From contig NZ_AP018437.1 in NCBI RefSeq assembly GCF_003966975.1, positions 2,604,001 through 2,668,000 on the forward strand: a stretch of 64,000 bases of DNA. The letters run 5' to 3'. Position 1 is the stretch's first letter. Each line of letters begins with the position of its first letter. The translations under genes were made by a program, and so were the position numbers. The DNA is from Pelolinea submarina. GTDB taxonomy: Bacteria > Chloroflexota > Anaerolineae > Anaerolineales > Anaerolineaceae. This document shows, piece after piece, positions 32,864 through 42,700 of this stretch. The notes under the pieces are model-generated. The model saw only the letters and a program-made list of their open reading frames with translations. It was not told the origin of the DNA and made no database searches.

Positions 32864-34591
32864 ATGGAGAACCTTCGTACAATCGTGGTTGACTTAAATA
32901 AACGTGCCTATCAGACGCGGGATCTGGACCCGGATTGGGTCAGGTGGGGTGGAAGAGCCTTTACCTCACGCAGCCTGTACGAACAGAAGGTCTTTGATTG
33001 CGACCCTTTCAGCGGCGAGAATATCCTGGTGATTGCGACCGGCCTAATGGCCGGCAGCGGTGCATCCTCTTCCTACCGGATCTCCATCGGCGCCAAAAGC
33101 CCGTTAACCGGCGGCATCAAAGAAGCCAATTCCGGTGGTCTGGCAAGTTACGCCATGAGTACCCTGGGTATTCGTGCCATGACGGTGCGTGGAATTTCTC
33201 CTGAATGGGTGTACGTTCTGGTTTCCGAGGATGGCCTTCAAATCCTATCCGCAGGCACTTTGGTCGGAAAAGACATTTTCGAAACGACCGCCATTTTGCA
33301 GTCTCTTTATAGCGAAAAAGCGGCCATCCTTTCCATTGGACCGGCCGGCGAGCGGCTATACAAATCCGCCTGCATCGGCATCACGGATATAGACGGCGTG
33401 CCCGCCCGGCACGCGGCTCGCGGCGGATTGGGCAGCGTTATGGGGGCCAAACAGCTGAAAGCCATCGTCTTTTGCCCCGCACGCGCAAAAAATAATATTG
33501 CGAAAAATCCGCAGGAACTCAAAGAAGCCAACAAACGCTTTGCCGCAGCCTTGATCAACCATCCGACCACTAGCAAATACCTGCCCCAATTTGGAACCGC
33601 TATCATCGTCGATTCTATGCAAGCGTTGGGCGGACTGCCTACGCACAATTACAGCCTTGGCAGCTTTGAGCAAGCCGACCGCATGAACGCGGAAGCGCTC
33701 TACAACCTGATCGTGGAAAGGGGCGGCAAACCGACACATGCCTGCATGCCTGGCTGTGTGGTGCGCTGCTCCAACGTTATTCCGGCCGCAAACGGGGAAG
33801 AGCTCAACCGGGCGTTGGAATACGAGACTATGGTGCTGCTCGGCTCGAACTGCGGCATCAGTGACCTGGACACCATCTGCAAGTTGAACCGGCTGTGCGA
33901 TTCGCTGGGGATAGACACCATCGAAACCGGCGCAGCCATCGGCGTGGCCATGGAAGCCGGCTTGCTTCCTTTCGGTGATGCCGAAGGCGCCCTAGAATTG
34001 ATGAATGAGATCGCCCGGGGCACAGAAACAGGTAAAATGATCGCGGAAGGCGCGGACGAGACCGGGAGAACGCTGGGGATCACGCGCGTACCCACCGTGC
34101 GAGGCCAGGCTATGGCCGCCTACGACCCGCGCACCATCAAAGGCACCGGCGTGACCTATGCCAGCTCCCCCATGGGAGCCGACCACACGGCCGGCAATGT
34201 GCTGCCGGGTACCAAACTGCCCAATGGCCTGGCGCTCGAATGCAATTTACCTAACCACCAGGTCGAGCTGTCCCGATACGTTCAATTATTCGCGACCATG
34301 TTCGATTACCTGGGATTGTGCTGGTTTACCAAGCCGCCCATCTTCGATGATTTCTCGCTCGTCCTGGATGTGCTGAACGCCATGTACGCGGAACCATGGG
34401 ATCAGGAAGATCTCTTCCGGATATCCCGGAAAGTGCTGGATATGGAGTTGGAATTCAACCGCTTGGCTGGATTGGATGCCCGCAACGACGTGCCGGCCTT
34501 CTTCCGCAGTGAACCGCTGCTGCCTAACAACAACGTATTCGATGTGGATGAAGAAGAATTACAGAAAATTCACCAGATTAATGATTTTTAG
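32864..34591 (+). CDS. aldehyde ferredoxin oxidoreductase (tungsten-pterin enzyme)
   Basis: A 575-residue enzyme of the AOR family, which oxidises aldehydes to acids and reduces ferredoxin with a tungsto-bispterin cofactor and one 4Fe-4S cluster. The N-terminal domain has GLMAGSGASSSYRISIGAKSP, matching the pterin-contact region. Cluster ligands are C294, C298 and C302 (CMPGCVVRC) and C486 (GLCWF); the usual pattern is C-x2-C-x3-C, so the first spacing is one residue longer. It is somewhat shorter than archaeal AOR (about 605). AGGAG precedes the ATG. As last gene of the sugar island it could oxidise the aldehyde released by the aldolase; the substrate is inferred. Confidence 0.9.
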   Translation: MENLRTIVVDLNKRAYQTRDLDPDWVRWGGRAFTSRSLYEQKVFDCDPFSGENILVIATGLMAGSGASSSYRISIGAKSPLTGGIKEANSGGLASYAMSTLGIRAMTVRGISPEWVYVLVSEDGLQILSAGTLVGKDIFETTAILQSLYSEKAAILSIGPAGERLYKSACIGITDIDGVPARHAARGGLGSVMGAKQLKAIVFCPARAKNNIAKNPQELKEANKRFAAALINHPTTSKYLPQFGTAIIVDSMQALGGLPTHNYSLGSFEQADRMNAEALYNLIVERGGKPTHACMPGCVVRCSNVIPAANGEELNRALEYETMVLLGSNCGISDLDTICKLNRLCDSLGIDTIETGAAIGVAMEAGLLPFGDAEGALELMNEIARGTETGKMIAEGADETGRTLGITRVPTVRGQAMAAYDPRTIKGTGVTYASSPMGADHTAGNVLPGTKLPNGLALECNLPNHQVELSRYVQLFATMFDYLGLCWFTKPPIFDDFSLVLDVLNAMYAEPWDQEDLFRISRKVLDMELEFNRLAGLDARNDVPAFFRSEPLLPNNNVFDVDEEELQKIHQINDF

Positions 34592-34600
34592 CTGTTCGCT

Positions 34601-35437
34601 CTAGACCTCAAGCACCAAACCTGACCCAACCTCTTGCAGGTCAACAACCTGCGCGATCTGGAACTTGGAGCGCAGGTCGGTGCAGTGGCAGGCATGCACT
34701 TGCGCCGGTTTTAATTGCGCCAGATAGTCAACCGTGCCATTTAGCTGTAATGCTGAAGGGTTCAACAAATGGAATCCCCCGATGATGTCCAATACTTTTT
34801 CCTGCCCGCTGACGCGCCGCGCCTGTTCAACGATGTTGCAGATGCCGGCATGTGAGCAGCCTGTGATAATCACCAGCCCATCATCTGCTCGATATGCCAA
34901 AGCGGAATCGTCCAGCACCCAATCGGGTGATTCTCGCCCATCAACCTGCAATTCGCCCAGGCTTTCCTGCGCTTCGAAATCATTCCCGCGTTCGATCTCA
35001 CCCAAAAAGGTCAGATTGTCAGTCAGCTTTACCGGATCTTTGCTCAGTTGGATGTCGAAGAAAGGCGCCAGATCCAGCGGCTGCAGCAGCGAACCGATTT
35101 GCGGATCACCTCGATAGGAACGCTGCGCGAAGACCTGCGGGTGGGCAATCAGCCACGGTTTATGCTCCATGCGCCCGCTAGAGCGCGCTTCGGAATACAG
35201 GCGCAACAGGTGCGCCAGCCCCCAACTGTGGTCCGGGTGGCCGTGCGAGAGCACCAGCATGTCCAGGCGGGTCAAATCGATGCCCAGCTTGGCAGCGTTC
35301 AACAGGAACACGTCCGAGTAACCGGCATCAAACAGAATCATTTTGCCCTCCGCCTCGATGTAATAAGAGACGGCCGGTTCTCCAATCAGGTATTGATCGA
35401 TGAAAGTGTTATTGTCTACCAGTACAGTCAGGCGCAT
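34601..35437 (-). CDS. MBL-fold metallo-hydrolase (COG1237-like)
   Basis: A 278-residue metallo-beta-lactamase-fold protein with the HxHxDH motif in LSHGHPDHSWGLAHLL, an N-terminal VDNNTFIDQYLIGEPAVSYYIE and a further metal His in GCSHAGICNIVE. This pattern is that of the group related to the archaeal dihydropterin-ribofuranosylaminobenzene-phosphate synthase; bacterial members have unknown substrates. ACAGGAGGG precedes the ATG. It converges on the AOR gene with only 9 bases between the stops and is transcribed just after the helicase gene. Confidence 0.85.
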   Translation of the reverse strand: MRLTVLVDNNTFIDQYLIGEPAVSYYIEAEGKMILFDAGYSDVFLLNAAKLGIDLTRLDMLVLSHGHPDHSWGLAHLLRLYSEARSSGRMEHKPWLIAHPQVFAQRSYRGDPQIGSLLQPLDLAPFFDIQLSKDPVKLTDNLTFLGEIERGNDFEAQESLGELQVDGRESPDWVLDDSALAYRADDGLVIITGCSHAGICNIVEQARRVSGQEKVLDIIGGFHLLNPSALQLNGTVDYLAQLKPAQVHACHCTDLRSKFQIAQVVDLQEVGSGLVLEV

Positions 35438-35464
35438 TTTCCCTCCTGTTTTTTCAGCCTCAAG

Positions 35465-38263
35465 TTAAATATTCAGCCAGCGGGTAGCTTCGTCTGGCAG
35501 ATTCTCAATCGAACCGTCGACCATATAGCAATTGGGCAGCGATTTGATAAATAACGCGCCGTATTGTTTGGTGCGCACGCGTCTATCCAATATCCCCACT
35601 ACCCCACGGTCAGACTGTGTGCGAATCAACCGGCCAAATCCCTGGCGGAAACGCAGAATGGCTTCCGGCAAGGTATATTCGCTGAACGCGTTTTCAAATG
35701 TTTCCGCGCGTGCGGCAATCACCGGGTCGCTGGGTACGTCAAAGGGCAATTTGATGATCAATAAAATGGAAAGCGCATCCCCGGGAACGTCCACACCCTC
35801 CCAAAAAGAGCGCGTCCCCAATAAGACAGCGTGATCGCTGGTGCGGAAAGAATCCAGCAGCGCACTGGTTGAAGCTCCCTCTCCCTGCTCGTAAACCTGG
35901 ATGCCATCTTTAGCCAGAAGCGGCGAAACCACATGCGACGTTGCCTTCAATTGCCTATACGAAGTAAATAATACCAGCATGCGCCCGCCGGTCGCGCGCG
36001 CTGTGCGTAAAATGGCGCGCTCGATGGAGCGTTGGTAATTTGTATAATCCATCGGTTCGGGCATGTCCGTCGGGATAAACAGCAGCGCCGAGTTCTCATA
36101 ATCAAAAGGCGAACCCAGAATAAGTTCATCCGCTTCGTCCGCATTCAGCCGCGCCCGAATATAGTCAAAATTATTGTTGGCTGTTAATGTGGCCGATGTG
36201 ATCACCACACACTCTTTGGTATGCCACAGGTATTCTTCCATCAATGGCCCAATTTCGAGAGGTGCAAAGTTCAATGACAGCCGGTTATATTTAGCATCCA
36301 GATTGATCCAATAGATGGTATTGCTATCCAGTTCGGAAACCATGGCGGAAATTTTCTCGTGCATTTCCTGAAGCGTGTGTGCAATGGAAAGCAGTTCGCT
36401 CATCAGGTTTTCCACCTGCTCGCTGTTGGTGCCTTCCTCATCCGACAAACTGCTTACCAGAGAGTTCAGCATCCTTTGCAGCGTATCCATGGGTTGGGCC
36501 ACTTCATCCCAACTGATCATCACATCGTCCCAGACGGGTTGATGCTGGGTGGAATCGATAATCCGCACCTGCTGGCCGTAATCACCCACTTCCCCGCCAT
36601 CCCGTTCCTGTTCCAGGAAAGTCTCAATCGCCGCAAAGAAATCTTTGAAACGGGATTGCGACCGGTAAATCAGGTCGGTGGCTTTTTCGACCACGCGTTG
36701 AACCGCTGAATATTCCGAGGGTTTGAGCAGGTTGGATAAAGCGGTTAACAATTGACCCAAAGTGCCGTTATTGGTACCGCCCAATTCTTCAAACAACCGC
36801 TCGATATCGCCCTGGGTCACGCGGTAACTTAGCGCGCCGGTGGAGGCGTCTTCCAGATGGTGCGCCTCATCGACGATCAGATATTTATATTCAGGTAAAA
36901 CCCGATTGTTGGCAACCACATCGGAAAGGAGCAGGGCGTGGTTGACAATAATGATATGGGCGCTGAGGGCCGCCTGGCGCGCGCGGAAATAGGGGCAGAT
37001 TCCCCCCATGCGGTTCATGCACACTTCCGCCGTACAGGCTTCATCCTGCGCCGAAAGCCGCCGCCAGGCTTCATTTTCCACCGGCCCGGTCAGGTTAATT
37101 TCGTTGAGCTGCCCGCTGCCGCCTTGTTCCAGCCAGACCAAAATCTTGGCTAACAGGCGCAGCTCACTGGCGTCGCGCGGTCTTCGGTGGCGCAGCGCTT
37201 CCAAGCGGCGTGGGCACAGGTAATTCACCCGGCCTTTTAAAACCCCTACGCGCAAATCAATATCGAGGGCTTTTTTCAGGTCGGGGATATCTTTATTAAT
37301 TAATTGGTCCTGCAAATTAAGCGTGTTGGTGGAAATGACCACCCGCGCATTGTTGCGTGTCGACCATAAAGCCGCCGGAACCAGATAAGCGAAGGATTTG
37401 CCGATGCCCGTGCCTGCCTCTACCATTAGGTGCTGGCTGTTGGAGAGCGCGTTGGTAATGGCTTGCAGCATTTCCAATTGTTCGTTGCGGCTTTCGAAAT
37501 TCTCCATGATTTTGGAAAACGGTCCGCCCGGGCTGAGAATGGCAGTCGTTTCATCCGCGTCCAACGGTTCAAATACCGGGTTGGGTTTCAAAGCCGGAGT
37601 GAGCAGTTCGGAAGGTTCCGTGAACAGTACGCCGTAATCGCGTTGCTTCGCCTCGCGTGCCTGCACACCGTCTTGAGAGCGCATCCTCAATATTTGGGTG
37701 AAAAACCAGCGTGCATCCCAGTCGATGCTCTGCGAATCCTGTACAATCTCTGCCAGAAGATGCGTCGGCAGCGCGCGAGCCTTCTCAATCAAGCGCAAGA
37801 AAACCGCCATGGTCGCTTCGGCGTCTTCCTGGGCGCGGTGCGGCTGCAGGTTGGATACTTCCAGCGTATCCACCAATGCGCTCAAGCTGTATCGCGGCGC
37901 GCTGGGCAGCAGCACTGCGGCAATTTCAAAAGTATCGTTGACCGGATTACGGTCAAACGCATGTTGTATTTTCAGGAACGCCAGATCGAATTGGACATTA
38001 TGCCCGATAACCGGCAGGTCGCCTACAAAATCGGCGAAGTCCTGGATGACCGCCTTAATGGGCGGTGCGTCGCGCACCATCTCATTCGAAATGCCGGTCA
38101 GTTGAGTAATGGGAGGGGGAACCAACCGCTGTGGGTTGATCAGGGATTGCCAGCGATCAATAATTCCATTTTCATCGAACTTGACAGCCCCAATCTCAAG
38201 AATGGCATCTCGAAAAGGGTCAAGACCGGTGGTTTCTAAATCAAGCGCGACGATGGGAAACAT
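35465..38263 (-). CDS. dinG: DnaQ-like exonuclease fused to DinG-type helicase
   Basis: A 932-residue fusion. Residues 1-165 form a DEDDh 3'-5' exonuclease: Asp/Glu in LDLETTGLD, Asp in GHNVQFDLAFL, His/Asp in HRAQEDAEA. From about 245 comes an XPD/DinG superfamily-2 helicase: Walker A AGTGIGKSFAYLVPA, DEAH box VDEAHHLED, and four cysteines between them (CPRR, CTAEVC, GGIC) that should hold a 4Fe-4S cluster. The C-terminal motifs GTRSFWEGVDVPG and FRQGFGRLIRTQSDRG are intact. This is the Firmicutes-type DinG arrangement, involved in DNA repair or processing of R-loops and structured DNA. No defect is visible. Confidence 0.93.
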   Translation of the reverse strand: MFPIVALDLETTGLDPFRDAILEIGAVKFDENGIIDRWQSLINPQRLVPPPITQLTGISNEMVRDAPPIKAVIQDFADFVGDLPVIGHNVQFDLAFLKIQHAFDRNPVNDTFEIAAVLLPSAPRYSLSALVDTLEVSNLQPHRAQEDAEATMAVFLRLIEKARALPTHLLAEIVQDSQSIDWDARWFFTQILRMRSQDGVQAREAKQRDYGVLFTEPSELLTPALKPNPVFEPLDADETTAILSPGGPFSKIMENFESRNEQLEMLQAITNALSNSQHLMVEAGTGIGKSFAYLVPAALWSTRNNARVVISTNTLNLQDQLINKDIPDLKKALDIDLRVGVLKGRVNYLCPRRLEALRHRRPRDASELRLLAKILVWLEQGGSGQLNEINLTGPVENEAWRRLSAQDEACTAEVCMNRMGGICPYFRARQAALSAHIIIVNHALLLSDVVANNRVLPEYKYLIVDEAHHLEDASTGALSYRVTQGDIERLFEELGGTNNGTLGQLLTALSNLLKPSEYSAVQRVVEKATDLIYRSQSRFKDFFAAIETFLEQERDGGEVGDYGQQVRIIDSTQHQPVWDDVMISWDEVAQPMDTLQRMLNSLVSSLSDEEGTNSEQVENLMSELLSIAHTLQEMHEKISAMVSELDSNTIYWINLDAKYNRLSLNFAPLEIGPLMEEYLWHTKECVVITSATLTANNNFDYIRARLNADEADELILGSPFDYENSALLFIPTDMPEPMDYTNYQRSIERAILRTARATGGRMLVLFTSYRQLKATSHVVSPLLAKDGIQVYEQGEGASTSALLDSFRTSDHAVLLGTRSFWEGVDVPGDALSILLIIKLPFDVPSDPVIAARAETFENAFSEYTLPEAILRFRQGFGRLIRTQSDRGVVGILDRRVRTKQYGALFIKSLPNCYMVDGSIENLPDEATRWLNI

Positions 38264-38329
38264 TGCAGGGATTATACCAGACAGGATTTTCTCCAGTCTT
38301 TTTTAGCAAAATTTTTCACTATTAAATAG

Positions 38330-40483
38330 TCATTTTTCATTCAAAGCGTCTTTTTGCGCATCATCAGCCGGCAGAAACAGGATTCCCAGAAGATAAAGCC
38401 CAACCAAATAATTACTGTACTGATAGCGGATGGCCGGAGCATAACTGACCAGGAACAAAATGGCGGATTGAATAATAAGCGGCAGGACGACCAGGGCCAC
38501 CCGAAAATCCTTCCTGCGGATAATTTCCACCATGATAAAGAACATTGCCAGATAAAGGTACAAAGCCGGCCGCAGATAGACTACCAGAAAATCATCCCGA
38601 AAGCCAAAGATACGCAGCGCGTCCACATAAGGCGTCACCAACGTGGGGAACCTGGAGTCTTCCTTCAAGCCCGCGTCGTTGGGCACGATCCAGCTGACCT
38701 CTCCCGGAACCCAGGAATTGAAACCATGTGTGGATTTCATGTAACATTGGTTATCGTTGAAACGCCAGGTCAGCTCACCCGAACAGACGGTGTGCTGTAC
38801 ATCCACCAGTGGGTCGCGCAAGAATAAATCCAGCGCCAGCTTGCGGTTTTCCGAACTGCTGGCCAAAAAGCGATCGCGTTCAAAATCATTATCGTAGGAA
38901 ATTGTACCAACGTAGCAGCAATAATATTTCCAATCCGGGATGGACAGGAAGCTATTCAGATATTCTTCCTCATCTGCCTTGAGCGCTGTATCTGCGTCCA
39001 GGTGCGCGGCGATGTGATGCAGCAGAATCAGGTTGGATTGGCCGCTCTTGCTGCGATCTACATTCAACCAGGAATATACCGGCCCTTTCATTAATAAGAA
39101 AAACGCCAAACACAGTAGCAAGCTTCTCGATAACTGTTTGCGATATTTACTATAGAAAATCGGCAGCAAAACCAGGAGAGAGAAAGCCACCGGGATGCCA
39201 TTTTGGCGCAGGATGGCAATGAAAAAACCCGAAACGCCCAGCCACACCCAGCCCCAGCCTTCAACCCATTTGCCCTGGCTGAGATAGACCTTCACCGCGA
39301 TGACCGTCAACCACATGACAGCCAAAGCGTAAGGGATATCCCGCCAAAGGGTGGTGGCATACAGGTTATTGATGGGAGAAAGTGCGAACAGGAGACTGAT
39401 GCCCCACAGGATAATCCTTGAAACGCCTTCCTCCTGCAAAGCTTTTAATCCCCAGGCCACCAGGAATGAGAATGACAAAATTTGCAGAATCGTAATGAGA
39501 GCCGGGGAATACCAGATTTTCATCAGCCCGGCCAATACCAGCGCGTAAAAAGCCGACTGCCAATCGGAATACTCACCTACCAGGTTCTGGTTCCAAAGCG
39601 TGATGGAATCGCCGCTCATGATGCCGGGCCAGAATACCAGCAGCGTGAAACCCCACAACAGCACCATCGGCAGCATATACCACAACCATGCGCCCCGTGC
39701 GTACGCCTTGCCCTGACGCTTTGCCGGCTGCCAGGTGCCCAGCAGGATAAGCAGGGCAAATAACACAAATCCGGCGCTGATGCTGAAAGCCAGGATAAAT
39801 GGCATCTTGTAGATCAGGGGAATGTCCAGGTGGCTGTCAATCAGAATATTCGGTTCCTTGGGCTGGTTGAGGTTATATTCTTTTCCCTCCCCATTCCAGG
39901 ATATGAAAACCGGCTGGTCGTAATGCGTCATGCGGAAGGCAATCTGCGGTGTCGAACCAACTTTTCCGGTCCAGGTGAATCGCACTTCCTGGTTGGGCGG
40001 AAAAACGATATTCTTTTCGACCCGCTCCCATTGGCCTTCAAAGTGCATATTTTGGTAGTAAACGTAACCCTGCCCGGTCTCCACCCACAACAAACGCACG
40101 CTCTCTTCCCCATCCGGAATGGTTCCAATGGGAATGCGGACTTCCATAGTTGTATCCGGCAGCAGGTAATATACCGGTTGGATTTGAATGTTTGCCAACA
40201 ATACCAAGCTGAGAATAACCGAGAAAACCACCACCGTGATCCGTATTGCGCGCGGAAGGTTATGGTATCTGTGGGACAGCCAACGCTGTCGCAGCCAGGC
40301 TGCCAGGATAGTGGCCGCAAGCGCGATTAGTAATGCGTAAATCGCATAACGTTTGCTGAAAAAATGACGCTGCAAACTGCCCAGGTAAATGGCAGCTGAA
40401 ATACTAAGGCCAATTACGGCGCTGCCCAAAGTGGATTTAATATCAGGGAATATCCGCCTGAGGAATTTAACAATAGGATTCAT
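38330..40483 (-). CDS. large polytopic membrane protein, GT-C/DUF6020-like
   Basis: A 717-residue protein with about 12 spans. After an N-terminal pair of spans there is an extracytoplasmic beta-rich domain (about 95-225), then a spanning region with WPGIMSGDSITLWNQNLVGEYSD, an acidic loop motif like those of GT-C glycosyltransferases and DUF6020 proteins. The C-terminal loop (about 500-625) contains several cysteines (YCCYVGT, VCSGEL, NQCYMK). Role is probably assembly or modification of a cell-envelope glycan. It begins the minus-strand glycan set that continues to 44785. Confidence 0.7.
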   Translation of the reverse strand: MNPIVKFLRRIFPDIKSTLGSAVIGLSISAAIYLGSLQRHFFSKRYAIYALLIALAATILAAWLRQRWLSHRYHNLPRAIRITVVVFSVILSLVLLANIQIQPVYYLLPDTTMEVRIPIGTIPDGEESVRLLWVETGQGYVYYQNMHFEGQWERVEKNIVFPPNQEVRFTWTGKVGSTPQIAFRMTHYDQPVFISWNGEGKEYNLNQPKEPNILIDSHLDIPLIYKMPFILAFSISAGFVLFALLILLGTWQPAKRQGKAYARGAWLWYMLPMVLLWGFTLLVFWPGIMSGDSITLWNQNLVGEYSDWQSAFYALVLAGLMKIWYSPALITILQILSFSFLVAWGLKALQEEGVSRIILWGISLLFALSPINNLYATTLWRDIPYALAVMWLTVIAVKVYLSQGKWVEGWGWVWLGVSGFFIAILRQNGIPVAFSLLVLLPIFYSKYRKQLSRSLLLCLAFFLLMKGPVYSWLNVDRSKSGQSNLILLHHIAAHLDADTALKADEEEYLNSFLSIPDWKYYCCYVGTISYDNDFERDRFLASSSENRKLALDLFLRDPLVDVQHTVCSGELTWRFNDNQCYMKSTHGFNSWVPGEVSWIVPNDAGLKEDSRFPTLVTPYVDALRIFGFRDDFLVVYLRPALYLYLAMFFIMVEIIRRKDFRVALVVLPLIIQSAILFLVSYAPAIRYQYSNYLVGLYLLGILFLPADDAQKDALNEK

Positions 40484-40519
40484 GAGCTTTATTTTAACGC
40501 AAGGCGGAATTCAGTGGTT

Positions 40520-41431
40520 CTACTCAGTCTCTTCTTCGGGTGCGATCATGGGTATGCCAAATAATAGAGTACTGCCGGCTCCCAGGATAATCTCCCCTAT
40601 CACCCAAATCAAACGGTGAATTGTGGCGTAAGTAGCTACTTCGCTGCTGGAGAAGTAAGCAGTCAGGATTACCGTTAGCAAATATTCCCGAATGCCAATT
40701 CCACCCGGTGCAAAAAAGGCTACATAGCCCGCTACCCAACTGATACTGAATGCCCCCGTAATTGCCATTTCAAATCCGGAATGCAGCGGGAAGACCAGCC
40801 AAAAACTGATTCCAAAAGACACCCAAATCACCAGCATTTCTACAACCAAGAATAGAAAATCTTTGATTGTGTATCTTTTTGTTTTGAAAATGAAATAATC
40901 AACCAGTATTAATGCAATTACCCACAAAATTGGCAGTCCAATCATAATCACCCGGTTGGTCATGCTGTTGCAAAAAACGTTGTTGAAATCGCATAGTACA
41001 TCCTGGCTGGAAATCAGCAGGCAGGTAGCGCCGATTACCAGCGCAGAAGAAAGCAGCCACATGTTTTCAAAGATGATCGCACCGGTGGATTTTTTTGTGG
41101 TTATTTTGCGTGCTTTATAAATACCGAATTTTCCCGCAACATGCCAGATGCCGCCGGGCAGATACTTGCCCAGTTGGGTAACTGAAGTAATGGTCAAAGC
41201 ATCTTTATAATCCAGATCGACATCAATCTTTTTTAACGATAATCGTGTTAAATCCGACAGAGCAAATTTTCCCAGGAAAAGGAATACAAAGCTCAATGCG
41301 ATCCGCCAGGCTGAAATGGTCTCAAGGTAAACCGAAATCTTTTGATAGTTTTTATAAAAATAATAACCCGCCCCTAAAATGACCGCAACGAACCAAACCC
41401 ACTTGAGAACATTCAGTATTTTATTTCGCAT
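40520..41431 (-). CDS. flippase-like membrane protein (UPF0104/YbhN, LPG synthase TM-region family)
   Basis: A 303-residue protein with 7-8 spans, KYLPGGIWHVAGKFGIYKAR and FFAPGGIGIREYLL, both hallmarks of the lysylphosphatidylglycerol-synthase transmembrane family. Members are proposed to move lipid-linked sugars or lipids across the membrane. Its ATG overlaps the stop of the pyruvyl transferase gene upstream (TAATG), so translation is coupled. This suggests it serves the same glycan pathway. Confidence 0.82.
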   Translation of the reverse strand: MRNKILNVLKWVWFVAVILGAGYYFYKNYQKISVYLETISAWRIALSFVFLFLGKFALSDLTRLSLKKIDVDLDYKDALTITSVTQLGKYLPGGIWHVAGKFGIYKARKITTKKSTGAIIFENMWLLSSALVIGATCLLISSQDVLCDFNNVFCNSMTNRVIMIGLPILWVIALILVDYFIFKTKRYTIKDFLFLVVEMLVIWVSFGISFWLVFPLHSGFEMAITGAFSISWVAGYVAFFAPGGIGIREYLLTVILTAYFSSSEVATYATIHRLIWVIGEIILGAGSTLLFGIPMIAPEEETE

Positions 41432-42699
41432 TAAGACAGCTCTTCTTTAAGAAAGGAAAATTGGATTGCCGATTTTTGTTTAACTTTATCCAGGTTCTTT
41501 TCAATCTTTTGGTGAATTTCGTTCTTATTATCCAGCGCAGCTTGGACAACAGCCGGTAAATCCGCGGTTGCGTCTCCGAAATCCAGGGAGTAGCGCTCCA
41601 GATCAAAATAAGCCATGGTTTCTTTATACTTATGGCCCCAACCGATCACGACCGTAGGTACAGCCAGACATAATCCAGAAATCATGGCATGATAGCGTGA
41701 AGTGACCAATACGTCGGCGTTTGAGATGATCGCCCGGATGGAAGCTGTATTGATGTCATAATCCACCCAGTCAATCGAAGAATTCGCCTGCGCGTCCAGT
41801 GCGCCATTTTCAGCGCGGGTGCGCATCTCCACCAGAGTCAGCAAATCATTGTTATGTTTCTTATCCGATCCTTCCCGTGAAGCGTTGGGGATGAACACAA
41901 ACTGATATCGATCAGCGCCCAATCGATTGATAAGCTCATAAAATTTCGCGGCGTAATCCAAGCCTTTCTTCACCGACTGTGTATTTACCAAAATGCTGGG
42001 GGAAAACACCACTACCGGTTTGCGGGTCTCTTTGATCTTTTTCAACAATGCGGCAACCCGCTCTTCATTTTCTTCGGAGAGGCTAAATTCCGGCTGATAA
42101 AGGAAAGCGACATCCGCAACCAGATCGGTTTTTTTTGCCGGATAATCCAGGTCTTTCAAAAATTCGGCGGTTTTTTCTCCCCGCGCGAAAATATGTCGGC
42201 ACTTCTTCATAAACAGTTTGGCGCTCAGGCGATTGAAAAACTGGTGGAAAGGCCCAACAGCCTGCGCCAGTTTAACCACCGGAACACCCAGAATCATGGC
42301 CGGCCAGATGGTCAGGATATTAAAGGGCAGATACTTGCCTCGCCCATCCGAGAAAGTGATACCGCCGATATCTAACAGCATGTCCGATTCATCTAAAGCC
42401 TTGGCGATCTTAAAGAAATCAGTGCCGGGCACCTTGCCGCCAAACACCTTAATCAGGGCAGCCAATAGCGCGCCCAGGAAATGGCGTGTGGCCAACGCAA
42501 TGGGTTTTCCGCTAAGGATGACGATACCTTTATCCCGGCAGAGTGCCCGATCTTTTTTCGGATAATAGCTGAATACATAGAACTTCGCTTCCGGAAAATC
42601 CCTGCGGATGACTCCAATGGTGGTAGTCAGCATGGATTCGGCGCCGCGGTTCCCGCAAATGGTACCGCCCGTAATCGAAATGACCGGGTTCTTTGCCAT
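41431..42699 (-). CDS. polysaccharide pyruvyl transferase family protein
   Basis: A 422-residue CsaB/WcaK-type protein: SITGGTICGNRGAESMLTTTI at the N terminus, DMLLDIGGITFSDGRG, ARGEKTAEFL, and the C-terminal His motif LVTSRYHAMISGLCLAVPTVVIGWGHKY. Family members add pyruvate ketals from phosphoenolpyruvate to cell-wall or exopolysaccharide sugars. It sits two bases after an FrhB-like gene, a pairing seen repeatedly in polysaccharide loci. GGAG precedes the ATG. Confidence 0.87.
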   Translation of the reverse strand: MAKNPVISITGGTICGNRGAESMLTTTIGVIRRDFPEAKFYVFSYYPKKDRALCRDKGIVILSGKPIALATRHFLGALLAALIKVFGGKVPGTDFFKIAKALDESDMLLDIGGITFSDGRGKYLPFNILTIWPAMILGVPVVKLAQAVGPFHQFFNRLSAKLFMKKCRHIFARGEKTAEFLKDLDYPAKKTDLVADVAFLYQPEFSLSEENEERVAALLKKIKETRKPVVVFSPSILVNTQSVKKGLDYAAKFYELINRLGADRYQFVFIPNASREGSDKKHNNDLLTLVEMRTRAENGALDAQANSSIDWVDYDINTASIRAIISNADVLVTSRYHAMISGLCLAVPTVVIGWGHKYKETMAYFDLERYSLDFGDATADLPAVVQAALDNKNEIHQKIEKNLDKVKQKSAIQFSFLKEELS

Positions 42700-42700
42700 A

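Noticed and set aside
37430..38239. 269-codon plus-strand frame inside the exonuclease-helicase gene
   Set aside because: Antisense to the intact DEDDh exonuclease domain.
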